Below, piece by piece: positions 14,124-20,531 of a DNA stretch of 21,124 bases. Position 1 is the first letter of the stretch, and every line of letters begins with the position of its first letter. The notes beneath the pieces were generated by a model. The model searched no databases. It was not told where the DNA came from and was given only the letters and a program-made list of their open reading frames with translations. This DNA is from CAZOHC01 sp964579845 (lineage in GTDB: Bacteria; Patescibacteriota; Microgenomatia; Levybacterales; UBA12049). Made by a program: the position numbers and the translations under genes. The stretch covers positions 1-21,124 of the forward strand of contig CAZOHC010000020.1 of assembly GCA_964579845.1 (NCBI GenBank), read 5' to 3'.

Positions 14124-14154
14124 TCTTCAAATTATGTGTCGAAAATGATATACT
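14124..14154 (+). promoter_or_regulatory. Promoter of the interrupted tRNA-Phe gene
   Basis: TTCAAA (about 14126-14131), a 17-nt spacer and TATACT (14149-14154) preceded by TG-A form an extended -10 promoter about 50 nt before the tRNA. Between them a long leader stem AAGAGAAA-CAG / CTG-TTTCTCTT (14162-14195) is visible. With the tRNA 3' end missing, this promoter may read into the integrase gene. Confidence 0.6.
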
Positions 14155-14203
14155 TTCCTCGAAGAGAAAGCAGTCGGTTTCAATCTGTTTCTCTTAATAA
14201 GTT

Positions 14204-14262
14204 GCTGAGATAGCCAAGGTGGTCAAGGCACCTGTCTGAAGAACAGGCTATGTTGGTTCGAA
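14204..14262 (+). pseudogene. tRNA-Phe(GAA) interrupted in the T-loop
   Basis: The 5' acceptor strand GCTGAGA, T8, D-arm GCC..GGC, anticodon stem CCTGT/ACAGG with loop CTGAAGA (anticodon GAA), variable loop, T-stem 5' strand GTTGG and T-loop TTCGAA are in place. The expected CCAAC and the acceptor 3' strand TCTCAGC are absent; an inverted repeat starts there instead. Loss of exactly the 3' end next to an integrase gene points to the crossover site of an integrated element. An intact copy may exist at the far end. Confidence 0.65.
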
Positions 14263-14294
14263 CACCTAAAGGTGCGAACCTGCCTTTCAGGCAG
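14255..14294 (+). repeat. Inverted repeat spanning the tRNA-Phe T-loop, probable recombinase core site
   Basis: GGTTCGaaCACCT (14255-14267) and AGGTGCGAACC (14270-14280) are inverted copies apart from a 2-nt insertion, and are separated by AA. A second hairpin CTGCCT-ttc-AGGCAG (14280-14294) adjoins it. Paired arms around a short centre are the form expected of a tyrosine-recombinase crossover site. Confidence 0.55.
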
Positions 14295-14364
14295 AACCGT
14301 CCGACTCAAAAAGATTTACTATTACGAACGACGAAAACTGGATAGAAAAGAAGTCGTTTGTAAT

Positions 14365-15363
14365 ATGAAATTACAACGATCATTATGGCATGAACTTGAG
14401 CAGTTCCTCCTGTATGAGAAGAAATTCTCGGATAAAGTCGGGACAATGTATGCGTACCGCTCACGCTTCAACAAGGTCGCTGACTTCTTTACTGACGTTG
14501 AATTTACCCGTACGAACCTCCCCTCTTTTGTTGCCTCTCTTAGGGCGTGTAATGCCTCTACAGCGTCGATAAACAACGCAATCAAGATGTGTAAGACTGT
14601 GGGTGAATTCCGCGGTACAGACGAGTTCAAGACCTTCACGTTATTTAAGGAAAAGAAAGCCCCAAACCGTGAAGTATTAACCCCTGAAGAAATAATAAGA
14701 CTTGCTAATGTTACCATACCGTATTTTAACCGTACGGACTTTCTCAACCAGCGAAATAAAGCACTTATCATGTTTCTCGGGACTACTGGCTGTCGTATTT
14801 CAGAAGCCCTCAATCTTAAGTTTTCTCAAGTTTTCCAAGGCCCAAACCGTGTTCTCTTCACCAACACAAAAACAGACGTGGAACGCTTAGTACCAATCAG
14901 TCAGGAAGTCTATGATTTAATTATGTCTCTCCCTGTCAGAAAGCATGGGTATATTTTCACCTCATACCGTGGTGACCCGATCTATAACCAACATCAGCAA
15001 ATAAACCTTGACTTGAAAAGACGAGCTGAAGCAGTCGGTATAACCAAAAGGGTGTGGTGTCATTTATTCCGTCACTCATATATTACGACAATGCTTGAGC
15101 AAGGAGTGGATATTTCAGATGTTGCTATTCTCGTCGGACATGCTGAAATTCAAACCACCATGGGGTATAAGAATAGTATGCTCGGGCATTATGTGGATGT
15201 CTCAAACCGTCACCCGCTCTTAGTCGGTGCTATGCCGTGGGAACAGACTACCCGTATGGTGAAGAGTGCGGTCAATAAAATGGTCGATACACAGAGTAAT
15301 AACCTGAGGATAGAAGAAGTCGGTAATACGATAACGATTAGTATAGAGAGGGCTATTGTTTAA
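14365..15363 (+). CDS. Tyrosine recombinase (integrase) of the tRNA-Phe-associated element
   Basis: This 332-aa integrase (from the ATG at 14365) has an N-terminal SAM-like core-binding domain (about 5-85: WHELEQFLLYEKKFSDKVGT) and a C-terminal catalytic domain (about 105-285). The full active site is visible: R144 in TGCRISEALNL, K169 in TNTKTDVERLVPI, H233 and R236 in HLFRHSYITTML, H259 in VGHAEIQTTMGY and the nucleophile Y268. Homology cannot place residues before this ATG, and an earlier GTG at 14272 overlaps the tRNA-Phe inverted repeat. There is no good Shine-Dalgarno sequence. It reads away from the tRNA into the element. It probably inserts the element into the T-loop of tRNA-Phe. Confidence 0.92.
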   Translation: MKLQRSLWHELEQFLLYEKKFSDKVGTMYAYRSRFNKVADFFTDVEFTRTNLPSFVASLRACNASTASINNAIKMCKTVGEFRGTDEFKTFTLFKEKKAPNREVLTPEEIIRLANVTIPYFNRTDFLNQRNKALIMFLGTTGCRISEALNLKFSQVFQGPNRVLFTNTKTDVERLVPISQEVYDLIMSLPVRKHGYIFTSYRGDPIYNQHQQINLDLKRRAEAVGITKRVWCHLFRHSYITTMLEQGVDISDVAILVGHAEIQTTMGYKNSMLGHYVDVSNRHPLLVGAMPWEQTTRMVKSAVNKMVDTQSNNLRIEEVGNTITISIERAIV

Positions 15364-16005
15364 TCGATATTTATAGTTAGCGCACTAAGAATTTATTCTG
15401 GCTGTTTTTCTAATTTTTGAACACAAGTTCTCAAACCTAGTTAAGGTTCTGACAGTGATTTTATCGGTCGATAAAGAAAGAATGAGGAATATTCTTACCT
15501 TATGTACCATAGTATCTATGTATAGTTGATTCATTGAGCCTATTCCTTTCATAACTAGATACCTGTTATTTAATGGTTGGGTTTAAAGTTTAAGCTTCGG
15601 GTTTATTTCAGCCCTTATTACTCTCAATCCTTATTGACGGTACTTAACTTTCAAGATTCATGTCTTGCGTGAGCAAGACCACCCCCTTCCCCCTCCATAG
15701 AGAAATTAAATGCGGGTAAGTTTCGCTTGTCTCTGCGTACCTGCATTAGTGTCTGTGAAACCGTAAGCCCTAATATCGCTTCCTCTTACGGTACACCCTC
15801 TAGCCTCATCTCTGCTTTACGAGCGTGTATCTGGTCCTAAGACCACCCTTCAACCCATCCTTATTTTTCGTCGCGCGTTGAAGTCACCCTTCACGACGTG
15901 GCTGCTTATGCCAATCTGTACTTGACCGTATCGCACTACAGTAGCTAAGTCAAGTTCGTGCCTGATTACCCTCTTATAGTAGAGCTTATGATATAATCGG
16001 CAGTT
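15364..16005 (+). ncRNA. ORF-free, hairpin-rich intergenic region: candidate structured RNA
   Basis: No ORF of useful size lies in either strand. From about 15,660 onward hairpins follow one another: GTCTTGC-gtga-GCAAGAC (15662-15679, GNRA loop), a 9-bp stem ATGCGGGTA/TACCTGCAT (15710-15746), ACCGTAAG/CTTACGGT (15760-15792), TGGTC-ctaa-GACCA (15832-15845), CGTCG..TGAAG / CTTCA-CGACG (15869-15898), and ACTTGAC/GTCAAGT (15920-15955). The GNRA loop favours the plus strand as template sense. No known RNA family was recognised. The 15,364-15,600 part is AT-rich with only weak hairpins. Confidence 0.45.
15989..15997 (+). promoter_or_regulatory. Extended -10 promoter of the 98-aa gene
   Basis: TG-A-TATAAT ends 8 nt before the ATG at 16006, predicting a leaderless mRNA. 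No convincing -35 is present. Confidence 0.65.
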
Positions 16006-16302
16006 ATGGATGAGAATACAGGTTCAAATATAGGTATATTTATTCTGATGGTTGCTGGTATCTGGTGGTGGAATAACCACAATACGACATGGACGGGCTT
16101 TTATTACCCTGATGCAGGCAACCTTTATGTGTACAAGAAAAGTCCTGAGCTTAAGACTATTGACGACTGTCGTAACTGGGTTGATAACATGGCTGATACA
16201 TACAACCCGTACGGTGCAGATGATGATTATGAGTGTGGTAAGAACTGTAAATTAGCAGAATACTCAACTGATTTTTACGAATGCGAAACGACGGAGGAAT
16301 AA
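16006..16302 (+). CDS. Hypothetical 98-aa single-helix membrane protein
   Basis: A short acidic N terminus is followed by one membrane helix (about residues 9-23, IGIFILMVAGIWWW). An extracytoplasmic domain follows, with WTGFYYPDAGNLYVYKKSPE, DDCRNWVDNMADTYNP, and a Cys pair in YECGKNC, plus a last Cys in FYECE. The spacing of the cysteines suggests two disulphides or a small metal site. I do not recognise a named family. The start follows an extended -10 by 8 nt, so translation is probably leaderless. The stop lies just before the next small ORF, whose Shine-Dalgarno sequence (GGAGGA) is inside this gene. Confidence 0.75.
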   Translation: MDENTGSNIGIFILMVAGIWWWNNHNTTWTGFYYPDAGNLYVYKKSPELKTIDDCRNWVDNMADTYNPYGADDDYECGKNCKLAEYSTDFYECETTEE

Positions 16303-16303
16303 T

Positions 16304-16429
16304 ATGTGGTTAGATTATTTATTAGTATTTCTTTTCATGATGTCTCTAAGGTGGATTATTGCATCAACCATAGAAGAGGAAGAAGAGAAAAAAAGAACTG
16401 TCATTCTAGGTTTCAGCTGGATTACGTAA
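16304..16429 (+). CDS. Small (41-aa) membrane protein, possibly cut short by an in-frame stop
   Basis: The ATG follows GGAGGA by 5 nt and overlaps the end of the 98-aa gene's stop region, so the two are probably co-translated. The peptide has one helix (YLLVFLFMMSLRWIIAS), a run of five Glu, three basic residues and the end VILGFSWIT. The same frame continues after the TAA (16427-16429) with WSIVPYILMGVALAGMIN, clearly a second membrane helix, up to a TAA at 16487-16489. The gene may therefore be a nonsense-mutated form of a two-helix protein of about 61 residues, or a sequencing error. Too short for family assignment. Confidence 0.5.
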   Translation: MWLDYLLVFLFMMSLRWIIASTIEEEEEKKRTVILGFSWIT

Positions 16430-16485
16430 CTATGGAGTATTGTCCCCTATATATTAATGGGAGTCGCTTTAGCGGGAATGATTAA

Positions 16486-16645
16486 CTAATAAGATTTAAA
16501 TATTGCACGGCCTTCGTCTATTTCCACATTTTCAACTTCTACACCTTCATACTTGATTGTATTCTTACTTAATTACTTCATCGTCCTTTTCGACTGTACT
16601 TTTAGGTGTCACTAGCAAATTGATATTTTTACCGTTCGTAACTGT
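16486..16645 (-). pseudogene. Frameshifted antisense coding remnant
   Basis: On the minus strand two adjacent frames read like one protein. The first is TVTNGKNINLLVTPKSTVEK then DDEVIK and a stop at 16565-16567; the second, shifted by one base, reads KNTIKYEGVEVENVEIDEGR then AIFKSY and a TAG at 16486-16488. Composition and the alternating acidic pattern look protein-like rather than random. There is no start codon and the promoter of the 16660 gene overlaps its 5' end. It ends stop-against-stop with the extended frame of the 16304 gene, as convergent genes do. Low confidence. Confidence 0.35.
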
Positions 16646-16653
16646 GCTATATT
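16645..16653 (+). promoter_or_regulatory. Extended -10 promoter of the 271-aa gene
   Basis: TG-C-TATATT ends 6 nt before the ATG at 16660, the leaderless layout. Confidence 0.6.
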
Positions 16654-16659
16654 AGGTTT

Positions 16660-17475
16660 ATGGAGGAGTCTACTAACATATTTAATAATTCAGATTTATT
16701 TATTGCATTTGTTCTTATAATAATAATTACCTTCCTCCCCGTCCTGCTATTTCGATTCTTGTTTTACCGTAGACCCGTACCGCATAAAGTAGCAATACCT
16801 ATAGCTGTTTTTATCTACTTTCTTACCTCTATTATTTCACTAGTAGGCAACAATTTATCGGGTACAAGTCAAGGTCCGAGTTTTTACATAGTGATAATTA
16901 TATTTATGGGTTATAGCGTAATGAGATTAAAAAGAAAAACAACACGAGAAAAAGATAAAATTAAAGTAACAGACTCTGATTATGTGGATGTTATTCATGC
17001 CGAAACAACACATTCCGAGGAAAAGCACCACATCCCCTTAAAGACAAAAGCCACTTCGGGTTGGCTGTCTAAAAACTGGTATAGGTTATCACTCATGCTC
17101 TTAATCTTCGGTACTATTGCTTTCTCTTTTTACTGGTATAACATTCGACCTTCAAACATAATGAAAGCGTGTTCCTATGTAACAAAAACAAAACCTGCCA
17201 TAGAATACCGCCCCGCTTTATCAATGGAAGAAATGGAAAGTAAAGGTATGATTAAGAAATGTGTTCTACAGACTCCTAAAAATACTAGTGGAGGCAATCT
17301 CACATGGCACCTGAATTCAATCAGGGCGCAAGACGGTTATGATAGCTGCCTGAATGATAATAAAAAGACTATTGCATTTTATGGAACCGAACAGCCAGCA
17401 GTACCTGAACAATATTATCAGGAACAAGCAAGCGATGAAGAATATAATTTTTGTCTCCAGCAGAGCGGGCTATAG
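16660..17475 (+). CDS. Hypothetical 271-aa membrane protein with C-terminal Cys-containing domain
   Basis: Four membrane helices are visible (about 11-33, 44-62, 74-90 and 143-162). A charged cytoplasmic stretch between helices three and four contains two clusters with His (DVIHAETTHSEEKHHIP). After the last helix, SFYWYNIRPSNIMKACSYV opens an exported domain with four cysteines (in KACSYV, IKKCVLQ, YDSCLND and YNFCLQQSGL), an even number that suits disulphides. The ending with YNFCLQQ-GL and the NIRPSNIMKAC entry recall short unknown proteins of Patescibacteria, but no named family is assigned. The start lies 6 nt after a TATATT -10. Confidence 0.75.
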   Translation: MEESTNIFNNSDLFIAFVLIIIITFLPVLLFRFLFYRRPVPHKVAIPIAVFIYFLTSIISLVGNNLSGTSQGPSFYIVIIIFMGYSVMRLKRKTTREKDKIKVTDSDYVDVIHAETTHSEEKHHIPLKTKATSGWLSKNWYRLSLMLLIFGTIAFSFYWYNIRPSNIMKACSYVTKTKPAIEYRPALSMEEMESKGMIKKCVLQTPKNTSGGNLTWHLNSIRAQDGYDSCLNDNKKTIAFYGTEQPAVPEQYYQEQASDEEYNFCLQQSGL

Positions 17476-17536
17476 ATAATTCAATACGAAAAGGTACCGA
17501 AGAATACATTGAAAAGTAAGTTTATAGTTGAGCATG

Positions 17537-17545
17537 TGCTATAAT
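17537..17545 (+). promoter_or_regulatory. Extended -10 promoter of the YHYH gene
   Basis: TG-C-TATAAT ends 9 nt before the ATG at 17555. It overlaps any longer reading frame from 17528, which argues for the shorter start. Confidence 0.65.
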
Positions 17546-17554
17546 CGGCGTATA

Positions 17555-17950
17555 ATGAAGATAAAAGTTATTCTTTTTACCCTTCTTGCCCTCATAATAC
17601 TCACTCCTATAAGTGTTTCCGCTCATTCTGGAAGAACTGACAGCTCAGGTGGTCATAATTGCCGTGTAGGAGCTTGTGCAGGAACGTACCATTATCATAA
17701 TGGAGGTTCCGCACCTGTTGAACCAACAAGCCCATCAATTCAAAGAATTATACCCGCAACATCTGCACCGACTCGAGTACAAACACGGATACCGACTCGT
17801 ATACCAACAATAACCCCGACAACCGTACCGACTAAAGAACCTACAGCAACAATTGAGCCAACAAAGAAAGTCAATAAAGAAGTAAAGACAGTTCAGGCAA
17901 GTACCACACCGTCAGGCTTTTTCGGATGGCTGATAAGTTTATTCAGATAA
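17555..17950 (+). CDS. YHYH-domain exported protein
   Basis: This 131-aa protein has a signal peptide (about residues 1-23, ending SVSA), then the compact YHYH domain HSGRTDSSGGHNCRVG followed by ACAGTYHYHNGG (24-51) with paired cysteines C36 and C41 and histidines that may hold a metal. A Thr/Pro-rich linker follows (about 57-104, with repeats of the type TRIPT and PTKEPT). The last 13 residues, SGFFGWLISLFR, are hydrophobic and could be a short membrane tail. YHYH-type domains are found in many exported bacterial proteins and their function is unclear. The start at 17555 is set by the TATAAT 9 nt upstream. The next gene starts 6 nt after this stop. Confidence 0.85.
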   Translation: MKIKVILFTLLALIILTPISVSAHSGRTDSSGGHNCRVGACAGTYHYHNGGSAPVEPTSPSIQRIIPATSAPTRVQTRIPTRIPTITPTTVPTKEPTATIEPTKKVNKEVKTVQASTTPSGFFGWLISLFR

Positions 17951-17956
17951 CGAGAT

Positions 17957-18316
17957 ATGAGATATGGACTAAGAAAGTTCTCCTTAAAGAAAAGAATTGC
18001 CGCACGATCATCGTTAAAAAGAGCATTTCGTGCCAAAGCAAGAATGCCTCGAGGAATGGGTGTACTCACAAATCCAAATAAAGCAGGTTATAACTATATA
18101 TATAACCGCACTTCAGTAAGTATTGATAGATTGCCACGTTCAGGAAAAAGAAAGTCAAATAATACGATACAAGCTTCCACCAAAAACGAAAAGAGCAATA
18201 GTCTTATCGGTTGGATATTTATTATTATTCTTGGCATTATATTCTGGCCAATTGCCTTAACGATCTTAGTGATACTCTTCCTCTATTTTCTTCTAACTGG
18301 AAAAAAAGTTAAGTAA
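17957..18316 (+). CDS. Basic N-terminal domain plus membrane-anchor protein, phage/mobile-element type
   Basis: This 119-aa protein starts with a strongly basic region (LRKFSLKKRIAARSSLKRAF), then MPRGMGVLTNPNKAGYNYIYNRTSVSID. That second block (GMG..NPNKA.YN.IYN.TS) resembles a small-protein family common in Gram-positive phages and integrative elements, from memory of its pattern and not from a search. A Ser/Asn-rich stretch precedes two closely spaced C-terminal helices (about 78-113: IGWIFIIILGIIFWPIALTI and onward) and a basic tail GKKVK. It starts 6 nt after the YHYH gene stop, apparently in one operon. The function is unknown. Confidence 0.7.
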   Translation: MRYGLRKFSLKKRIAARSSLKRAFRAKARMPRGMGVLTNPNKAGYNYIYNRTSVSIDRLPRSGKRKSNNTIQASTKNEKSNSLIGWIFIIILGIIFWPIALTILVILFLYFLLTGKKVK

Positions 18317-18433
18317 TCCCAAAATTATAAGTATAATCCCAAATATCCCGTAACTAGAAGCCTAATATTTATATCCCAAGCTGTATTCCGAAGTTTCTAC
18401 TTAACTTAAATGCCCGATTATGATTAAATTTTC

Positions 18434-18661
18434 TCATAGTTCAAAATACTTAGCACAATCAGGTGAGTATGTCGGTAGAGTAGGATATTCCCCATGCTTT
18501 GCGAACCATTCAGAAGCTTTCCTATCATTCGAATTCTTCAAATCCCAACACCGTGTATATTCCTTCTGGTAAATAACATCCGCTCGCCAAACGAGGAAGA
18601 GCAATACAAGAACAGAAACGACAATAAATAATATGATGGTATAGACTGATTTAATTTTCAT
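18434..18661 (-). CDS. Hypothetical 75-aa membrane-anchored protein
   Basis: One N-terminal helix (about residues 7-26) is followed by a short exported domain, YQKEYTRCWDLKNSND to YPTLPTYSPDCAKYFEL, with two cysteines (likely one disulphide). The only minus-strand gene in the right half, it is convergent with the operon ending at 18316. The ATG is preceded by TG-C-TATAAT with a 6-nt gap, the same leaderless layout as the plus-strand neighbours, which strongly supports the gene being real. The 117 nt between it and the upstream operon hold repeated ATCCCAA motifs but nothing else recognised. Confidence 0.7.
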   Translation of the reverse strand: MKIKSVYTIILFIVVSVLVLLFLVWRADVIYQKEYTRCWDLKNSNDRKASEWFAKHGEYPTLPTYSPDCAKYFEL

Positions 18662-18667
18662 GGGAGG

Positions 18668-18676
18668 ATTATAGCA
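18668..18676 (-). promoter_or_regulatory. Extended -10 promoter of the 75-aa gene
   Basis: On the minus strand TG-C-TATAAT (complement of 18668-18676) ends 6 nt before the ATG at 18661. Confidence 0.65.
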
Positions 18677-18703
18677 GAGCTAGAAGTGAAATGCTTACGC
18701 TAC

Positions 18704-18730
18704 TAAAAACCGCCCCTTAGCAGGACGGTT
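18704..18730 (-). terminator. Minus-strand hairpin terminator upstream of the 75-aa gene
   Basis: On the minus strand AACCGTCC and GGGCGGTT pair (one U-G wobble that would be an A-C mismatch on the other strand), followed by a U-run TTTAG within TTTTT. It ends minus-strand transcription coming from 18,730 or beyond, where no minus-strand gene is evident. Confidence 0.5.
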
Positions 18731-18884
18731 AATAGAGTTAAAACGTTAGGAGGCTCTAATAGTTGTTTGATCACTATTATCTTCCCACCGTGTCTCACTA
18801 CCATGCCTGTGTCAATCTTGTACCTACTCTGAGGCTATACTACATGGTCATAGAATGCGATTTAAGGCCAGCAATATACGAAAG

Positions 18885-18893
18885 TGGTATAAT
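18885..18893 (+). promoter_or_regulatory. Extended -10 promoter of the 155-aa gene
   Basis: TG-G-TATAAT ends 7 nt before a GTG at 18901, which is therefore taken as the start. Confidence 0.6.
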
Positions 18894-18900
18894 CTCAGCT

Positions 18901-19368
18901 GTGGCACATCATCAAAAACAAATGGGGGTAATTTATGCCTACATTGGTGCTTGTTGTGCTATCATTGTCATAGCTCTGATTTACATTATTTACACCCAAC
19001 AGCAACAGATAAAATCAGCACAATTACTAGCAACCCCGTCAGTAACCCCGAAGGTAACAATTCCCGTAACGATCACTCACATACCCGAGGCAATAGAAAA
19101 GCCCGTCATTAACCCAGCATTACAGGCAAGGCTAGAGCAAATAGATAGTGAAATTGCCAGACTGGAAGCGGTAAAAGCACGTTTGAATGAATCTATGAAG
19201 CTTGCCCGTGAACCTATCGACATCTCAGACCGACCATTAGGGTACAATCCCCTTGAGTCCCTAGAGATACAAAAGAACTGGATAGAAGATGTTGCTTACG
19301 ATATAAGGCAAGTCGATAACCAGATTGCTACTCTCAATGCGGAACGTACGCAAATACTCCTCAGATAA
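18901..19368 (+). CDS. Hypothetical 155-aa single-helix protein with C-terminal coiled coil
   Basis: The GTG at 18901 was chosen because an extended -10 ends 7 nt before it; the frame is open upstream to 18763 but without hydrophobic or conserved content. An ATG at 18922 is a second option. The protein has one helix (about 11-31, IYAYIGACCAIIVIALIYII) and a Pro/Thr-rich spacer. Two helical segments follow, likely to form coiled coils (PALQARLEQIDSEIARLEAV and VAYDIRQVDNQIATLNAERT). The arrangement is a membrane-anchored extracytoplasmic coiled coil. No family is recognised. Confidence 0.7.
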   Translation: MAHHQKQMGVIYAYIGACCAIIVIALIYIIYTQQQQIKSAQLLATPSVTPKVTIPVTITHIPEAIEKPVINPALQARLEQIDSEIARLEAVKARLNESMKLAREPIDISDRPLGYNPLESLEIQKNWIEDVAYDIRQVDNQIATLNAERTQILLR

Positions 19369-19449
19369 TCTCCTAGAAAATTACTGATGGTTTCTAATGA
19401 CGGTACCCGAAGATACCCACGGTAGGGTTGTGTTTTGTTAAAGATGAGC

Positions 19450-19455
19450 TATACT
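19450..19455 (+). promoter_or_regulatory. -10 box of the 109-aa gene
   Basis: TATACT ends 6 nt before the ATG at 19462; TTGTGT lies 16 nt upstream as a possible -35. This selects 19462 over an earlier in-frame start at 19435. Confidence 0.6.
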
Positions 19456-19461
19456 CAAACC

Positions 19462-19791
19462 ATGAAACACATTCAACCAATTTATACTAAGGAGGAATGG
19501 AATAAGGTTCGGTTACTAGCAAATAAATGGTATAGACAAATTGAGTGGCACATTCCCACAAAAGGCTATTATGGCTTATTAATTATCGGGATTATCGGCA
19601 CGGTTGCAAGTCACGAGTATAGGCTATGGTTTGTCATTCTTACCGCAATAGCAGGCGCACAGCTATACGCACGGGAAAAACAGATACAAGGCTATGTCGA
19701 AGGCTGGCAACAAGGTCAAGAGTATATAACTGGGGATTATACAATTGATGAGTTGCTAGACATCGATAAATCAGATAAGACTAAGCCTTGA
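19462..19791 (+). CDS. Hypothetical 109-aa membrane protein
   Basis: A soluble, Trp-rich N terminus (KEEWNKVRLLANKWYRQIEW) precedes two closely spaced helices (about 38-54 and 58-74), and then a conserved-looking segment REKQIQGYVEGWQQGQEY with an acidic tail (DYTIDELLDIDKSD). The layout puts both ends on the cytoplasmic side. I do not recognise the family. The start follows a TATACT by 6 nt. It is preceded by about 90 nt of non-coding sequence containing GGTACCCGAAGATACCC, which has weak similarity to intergenic sequence before other genes here. Confidence 0.7.
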   Translation: MKHIQPIYTKEEWNKVRLLANKWYRQIEWHIPTKGYYGLLIIGIIGTVASHEYRLWFVILTAIAGAQLYAREKQIQGYVEGWQQGQEYITGDYTIDELLDIDKSDKTKP

Positions 19792-19819
19792 AGTTCTAGA
19801 AATTCGGTACGTAAAAGAG

Positions 19820-19825
19820 TATAGT
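19820..19825 (+). promoter_or_regulatory. -10 box of the 150-aa gene
   Basis: TATAGT ends 6 nt before the ATG at 19832. No -35 is evident. Confidence 0.5.
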
Positions 19826-19831
19826 TGAGTT

Positions 19832-20284
19832 ATGGAATTGCTTTACGTTTCAATCTTCATACAATTCATAATTTATATGTATGTTTTCCGCCTTCAGAGA
19901 GCTACCTTAACCTTAGCACGTTTATATCTTGGTAGAGTTAACTTAGACCAAGACAAGGAGAGTATAGGGAAGCTTCAAGTAATGCTTACTCCTGACTGGG
20001 CTGGTATGGTGGGCTGGGTGGCAACGGGGCTAATGATTATTAATGTATTTACACTTATTAATACTGGGAATTGGTTTTCGGCAATTTTAATAGTAGCAAT
20101 AACATATATCGGGATTGGCTTGATTGAACCTTTCTATCCATTACCTAGTTACACTCACTGCTTCAATCATATTGAGAAATATTTGAAGAAAGCGATAAAA
20201 GGAGCAAAGTTAGAAGAGGATAAACACGTGCACGAACAATTATTAGACTTTGTCAAAGAAGCTCGTGCAAGTCTTGGTAAATAG
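19832..20284 (+). CDS. Hypothetical 150-aa membrane protein
   Basis: One helix lies at the very N terminus (about 2-19) and two more at about 50-68 and 72-90. Between the first two is a basic cytoplasmic segment with YLGRVNLDQDKESIGKLQVM. The C-terminal third is soluble and helical (CFNHIEKYLKKAIKGAKLEE, then LLDFVKEARASLGK). No named family is recognised. The ATG stands 6 nt after TATAGT, consistent with a leaderless mRNA, and 40 nt after the previous gene. It belongs to the run of small membrane-protein genes behind the integrase. Confidence 0.7.
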   Translation: MELLYVSIFIQFIIYMYVFRLQRATLTLARLYLGRVNLDQDKESIGKLQVMLTPDWAGMVGWVATGLMIINVFTLINTGNWFSAILIVAITYIGIGLIEPFYPLPSYTHCFNHIEKYLKKAIKGAKLEEDKHVHEQLLDFVKEARASLGK

Positions 20285-20336
20285 AGTATGAGTTACTCTA
20301 CAATCTAACATAAAATTTACTGATGAACATCAATGG

Positions 20337-20531
20337 ATGAAGAGAATTTCGATAGTAATAAGAAAAAGGATGAAAGAAATAGCTATAAAGGTAGCATTAG
20401 GTATCGGGTCGGTAGTTTTAATCATCTTAGTGATATTTCTCTGGGCGGAAGAATGCAAATGGTCAGGGCCAAACCTCGGTCAGGTCTGTAGACCGTATTG
20501 GTCTGTACTCATCGAGAACCTCATAAAATAG
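20337..20531 (+). CDS. Hypothetical 64-aa single-helix protein
   Basis: A basic N terminus (MKRISIVIRKRMKEIAIK) leads into one membrane helix (about 19-38) and a short exported tail AEECKWSGPNLGQVCRPYW with two cysteines. The start is uncertain. An internal ATG at 20370 is preceded by AAAAAGG, and the ATG at 20337 overlaps the TGA of a 5-codon ORF (20323-20340, MNING) that itself starts 6 nt after a TAAAAT box (20311-20316). An overlapping +2 frame from 20333 reads MDEENFDSNKKKDERN, also plausible as a protein N terminus. The hydrophobic C-terminal part is the convincing portion. Confidence 0.55.
   Translation: MKRISIVIRKRMKEIAIKVALGIGSVVLIILVIFLWAEECKWSGPNLGQVCRPYWSVLIENLIK

Noticed and set aside
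18763..18900. N-terminal extension of the 155-aa gene
   Set aside because: An extended -10 (18885-18893) lies inside it and the extra residues lack conserved or hydrophobic features; GTG at 18901 fits the local promoter rule.
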